Shown piece by piece: positions 62,958 to 64,000 of a stretch of 64,000 nucleotides of DNA (its first letter is position 1; each line of letters begins with the position of its first letter). The notes beneath the pieces were generated by a model. The model was not told the origin of the DNA, searched no databases, and saw nothing but the letters and a program-made list of their open reading frames with translations. The stretch comes from Candidatus Pantoea bituminis (GTDB lineage Bacteria > Pseudomonadota > Gammaproteobacteria > Enterobacterales > Enterobacteriaceae). The translations under genes and the position numbers were made by a program. The stretch lies in contig NZ_JAGTWO010000004.1 of NCBI RefSeq assembly GCF_018842675.1, positions 372,001 through 436,000 of the forward strand, read 5' to 3'.

Positions 62958-64000
62958 TTAGTCGTCGAGGAAGCTACGCAGCACTTCCGAGCGGCTCGGA
63001 TGGCGCAATTTACGCAATGCTTTGGCTTCAATCTGACGAATACGCTCACGCGTAACGTCGAACTGTTTGCCCACTTCTTCTAAGGTATGGTCAGTGTTCA
63101 TATCAATACCGAAACGCATACGCAGAACTTTGGCTTCACGTGCAGTCAGGCCAGCCAACACATCGTGAGTGGCATTACGCAGGCTTTCTGAGGTAGCAGA
63201 ATCCAGCGGCAGCTCTAACGTGGTGTCCTCGATAAAATCGCCCAAATGTGAATCTTCATCATCACCAATTGGCGTCTCCATTGAGATCGGCTCTTTAGCG
63301 ATTTTCAACACTTTGCGAATTTTATCTTCTGGCATCAGCATGCGTTCAGCCAGTTCTTCTGGCGTCGGCTCGCGGCCCATCTCTTGCAGCATCTGACGCG
63401 AAATACGGTTGAGCTTGTTGATTGTCTCAATCATATGCACCGGAATACGGATGGTACGCGCCTGGTCAGCGATAGAACGGGTAATTGCCTGACGAATCCA
63501 CCATGTGGCGTAAGTAGAGAACTTATAACCACGGCGATATTCGAACTTATCAACCGCTTTCATCAGGCCGATGTTACCTTCCTGAATCAAATCAAGGAAC
63601 TGCAGACCGCGGTTGGTGTATTTTTTGGCGATTGAGATCACCAGACGCAAGTTGGCTTCCACCATTTCTTTCTTCGCGCGACGCGCTTTGGCTTCACCAA
63701 TCGACATGCGACGGTTGATATCTTTCACTTGCTCAATGGTCAGGCCGGTCTCTTCTTCAATCTGAGCCAGTTTTTGCAGGGAACGCATAACGTCATCCTG
63801 CACTTCAAGCAGCTTTTCAGACCACGGCTTGTTCATTGCCAGCGCAGCTTTGAACCAGCTTTCATTGGTTTCGTTGCCGGTGAACAGCGTGATGAAGTTT
63901 TTCTTCGGCATTTTGCACAGTTCAATACACAGCTTCATGATCAAACGTTCCTGAGTACGGACACGTTCCATCATTACGCGCATGCTGTTTACCAGGTAAT
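62958..64000 (-). CDS. rpoD: RNA polymerase sigma-70 factor RpoD, C-terminal part
   Basis: About 347 residues of the major sigma factor; the 5' part lies beyond the window edge, and the frame is still open at base 64000. It is nearly identical to E. coli RpoD from the NCR end onward: region 2 ([39 protein letters not shown]), region 3, and region 4.2 HTH ([20 protein letters not shown]). It ends [12 protein letters not shown]. It directs transcription of housekeeping genes. Confidence 0.98.
   Translation of the reverse strand, partial: YLVNSMRVMMERVRTQERLIMKLCIELCKMPKKNFITLFTGNETNESWFKAALAMNKPWSEKLLEVQDDVMRSLQKLAQIEEETGLTIEQVKDINRRMSIGEAKARRAKKEMVEANLRLVISIAKKYTNRGLQFLDLIQEGNIGLMKAVDKFEYRRGYKFSTYATWWIRQAITRSIADQARTIRIPVHMIETINKLNRISRQMLQEMGREPTPEELAERMLMPEDKIRKVLKIAKEPISMETPIGDDEDSHLGDFIEDTTLELPLDSATSESLRNATHDVLAGLTAREAKVLRMRFGIDMNTDHTLEEVGKQFDVTRERIRQIEAKALRKLRHPSRSEVLRSFLDD

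Overview
This window looks like chromosomal DNA of an enterobacterium of the Erwiniaceae, most likely Pantoea or a close relative. Much of the gene order matches the E. coli rpoD-mug-ileX to yqjG-rnpB-yraL-yhaJ neighbourhood: fadH, rlmG, ygjP, ygjR, alx, sstT, uxa/exu genes, yqjA-mzrA, yqjC-D-E-K-F-G, rnpB, rsmI, lpoA, yraN, diaA, dolP, yhaK, yhaJ. It is rearranged and carries extra genes that E. coli lacks at this place. Assignments come from recognised protein families and motifs; no search was run.

Layout. Positions 1-5320 hold the end of a sugar-acid catabolic operon (DUF4310 membrane protein, amidohydrolase, DgaE ammonia-lyase, DgaF aldolase) and its likely PRD/EIIA regulator. Positions 5357-11700 hold yhaJ/yhaK and the dolP-diaA-yraN-lpoA cluster divergent from rsmI. 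Next is RNase P RNA, followed by six tandem copies of its own 3' tail plus terminator (12161-12826). Positions 12842-17132 hold the yqj stress and envelope genes. Positions 17454-24397 are the hexuronate regulon (exuR, exuT, uxaC-uxaB-uxaA) with three ExuR-like boxes and a CRP-like site. Positions 24438-33666 hold sstT, alx with a yybP-ykoY (Mn2+) riboswitch leader, ygjR, clcB, ygjP, rlmG and fadH. Positions 33990-39666 hold an EvgS-like hybrid sensor with two LuxR-type response regulators. Positions 39784-46890 hold a PgeF-like gene, an e(P4) phosphatase lipoprotein, carbonic anhydrase coupled to a SulP transporter, a diguanylate cyclase and ddlA.

Positions 47434-60410 form a genomic island of about 13 kb. 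It is bounded by a tRNA-Ile(CAU) gene at 60411-60486 and a degenerate copy of that tRNA's 3' part at 47434-47480. Inside are a predicted TIR-like defence gene, a broken P2-type integrase, a small Cys-rich ORF with a hairpin-rich leader, decayed genes, an IS3-family remnant, and a type I restriction-modification operon (hsdM-hsdS-abi-hsdR) with an abortive-infection-like gene inside it. After the tRNA come an SDR/TetR divergent pair with an operator array, mug and the 3' part of rpoD.

One caution affects the whole window. About 27 single-base frameshifts interrupt otherwise well-conserved genes. Almost all (26) are explained by one base missing from a homopolymer run, and one by an extra base. 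The simplest reading is uncorrected sequencing error, so genes marked 'frameshifted in this sequence' are described as if intact. True decay is seen mainly at 48615-50700 and 52026-52523.
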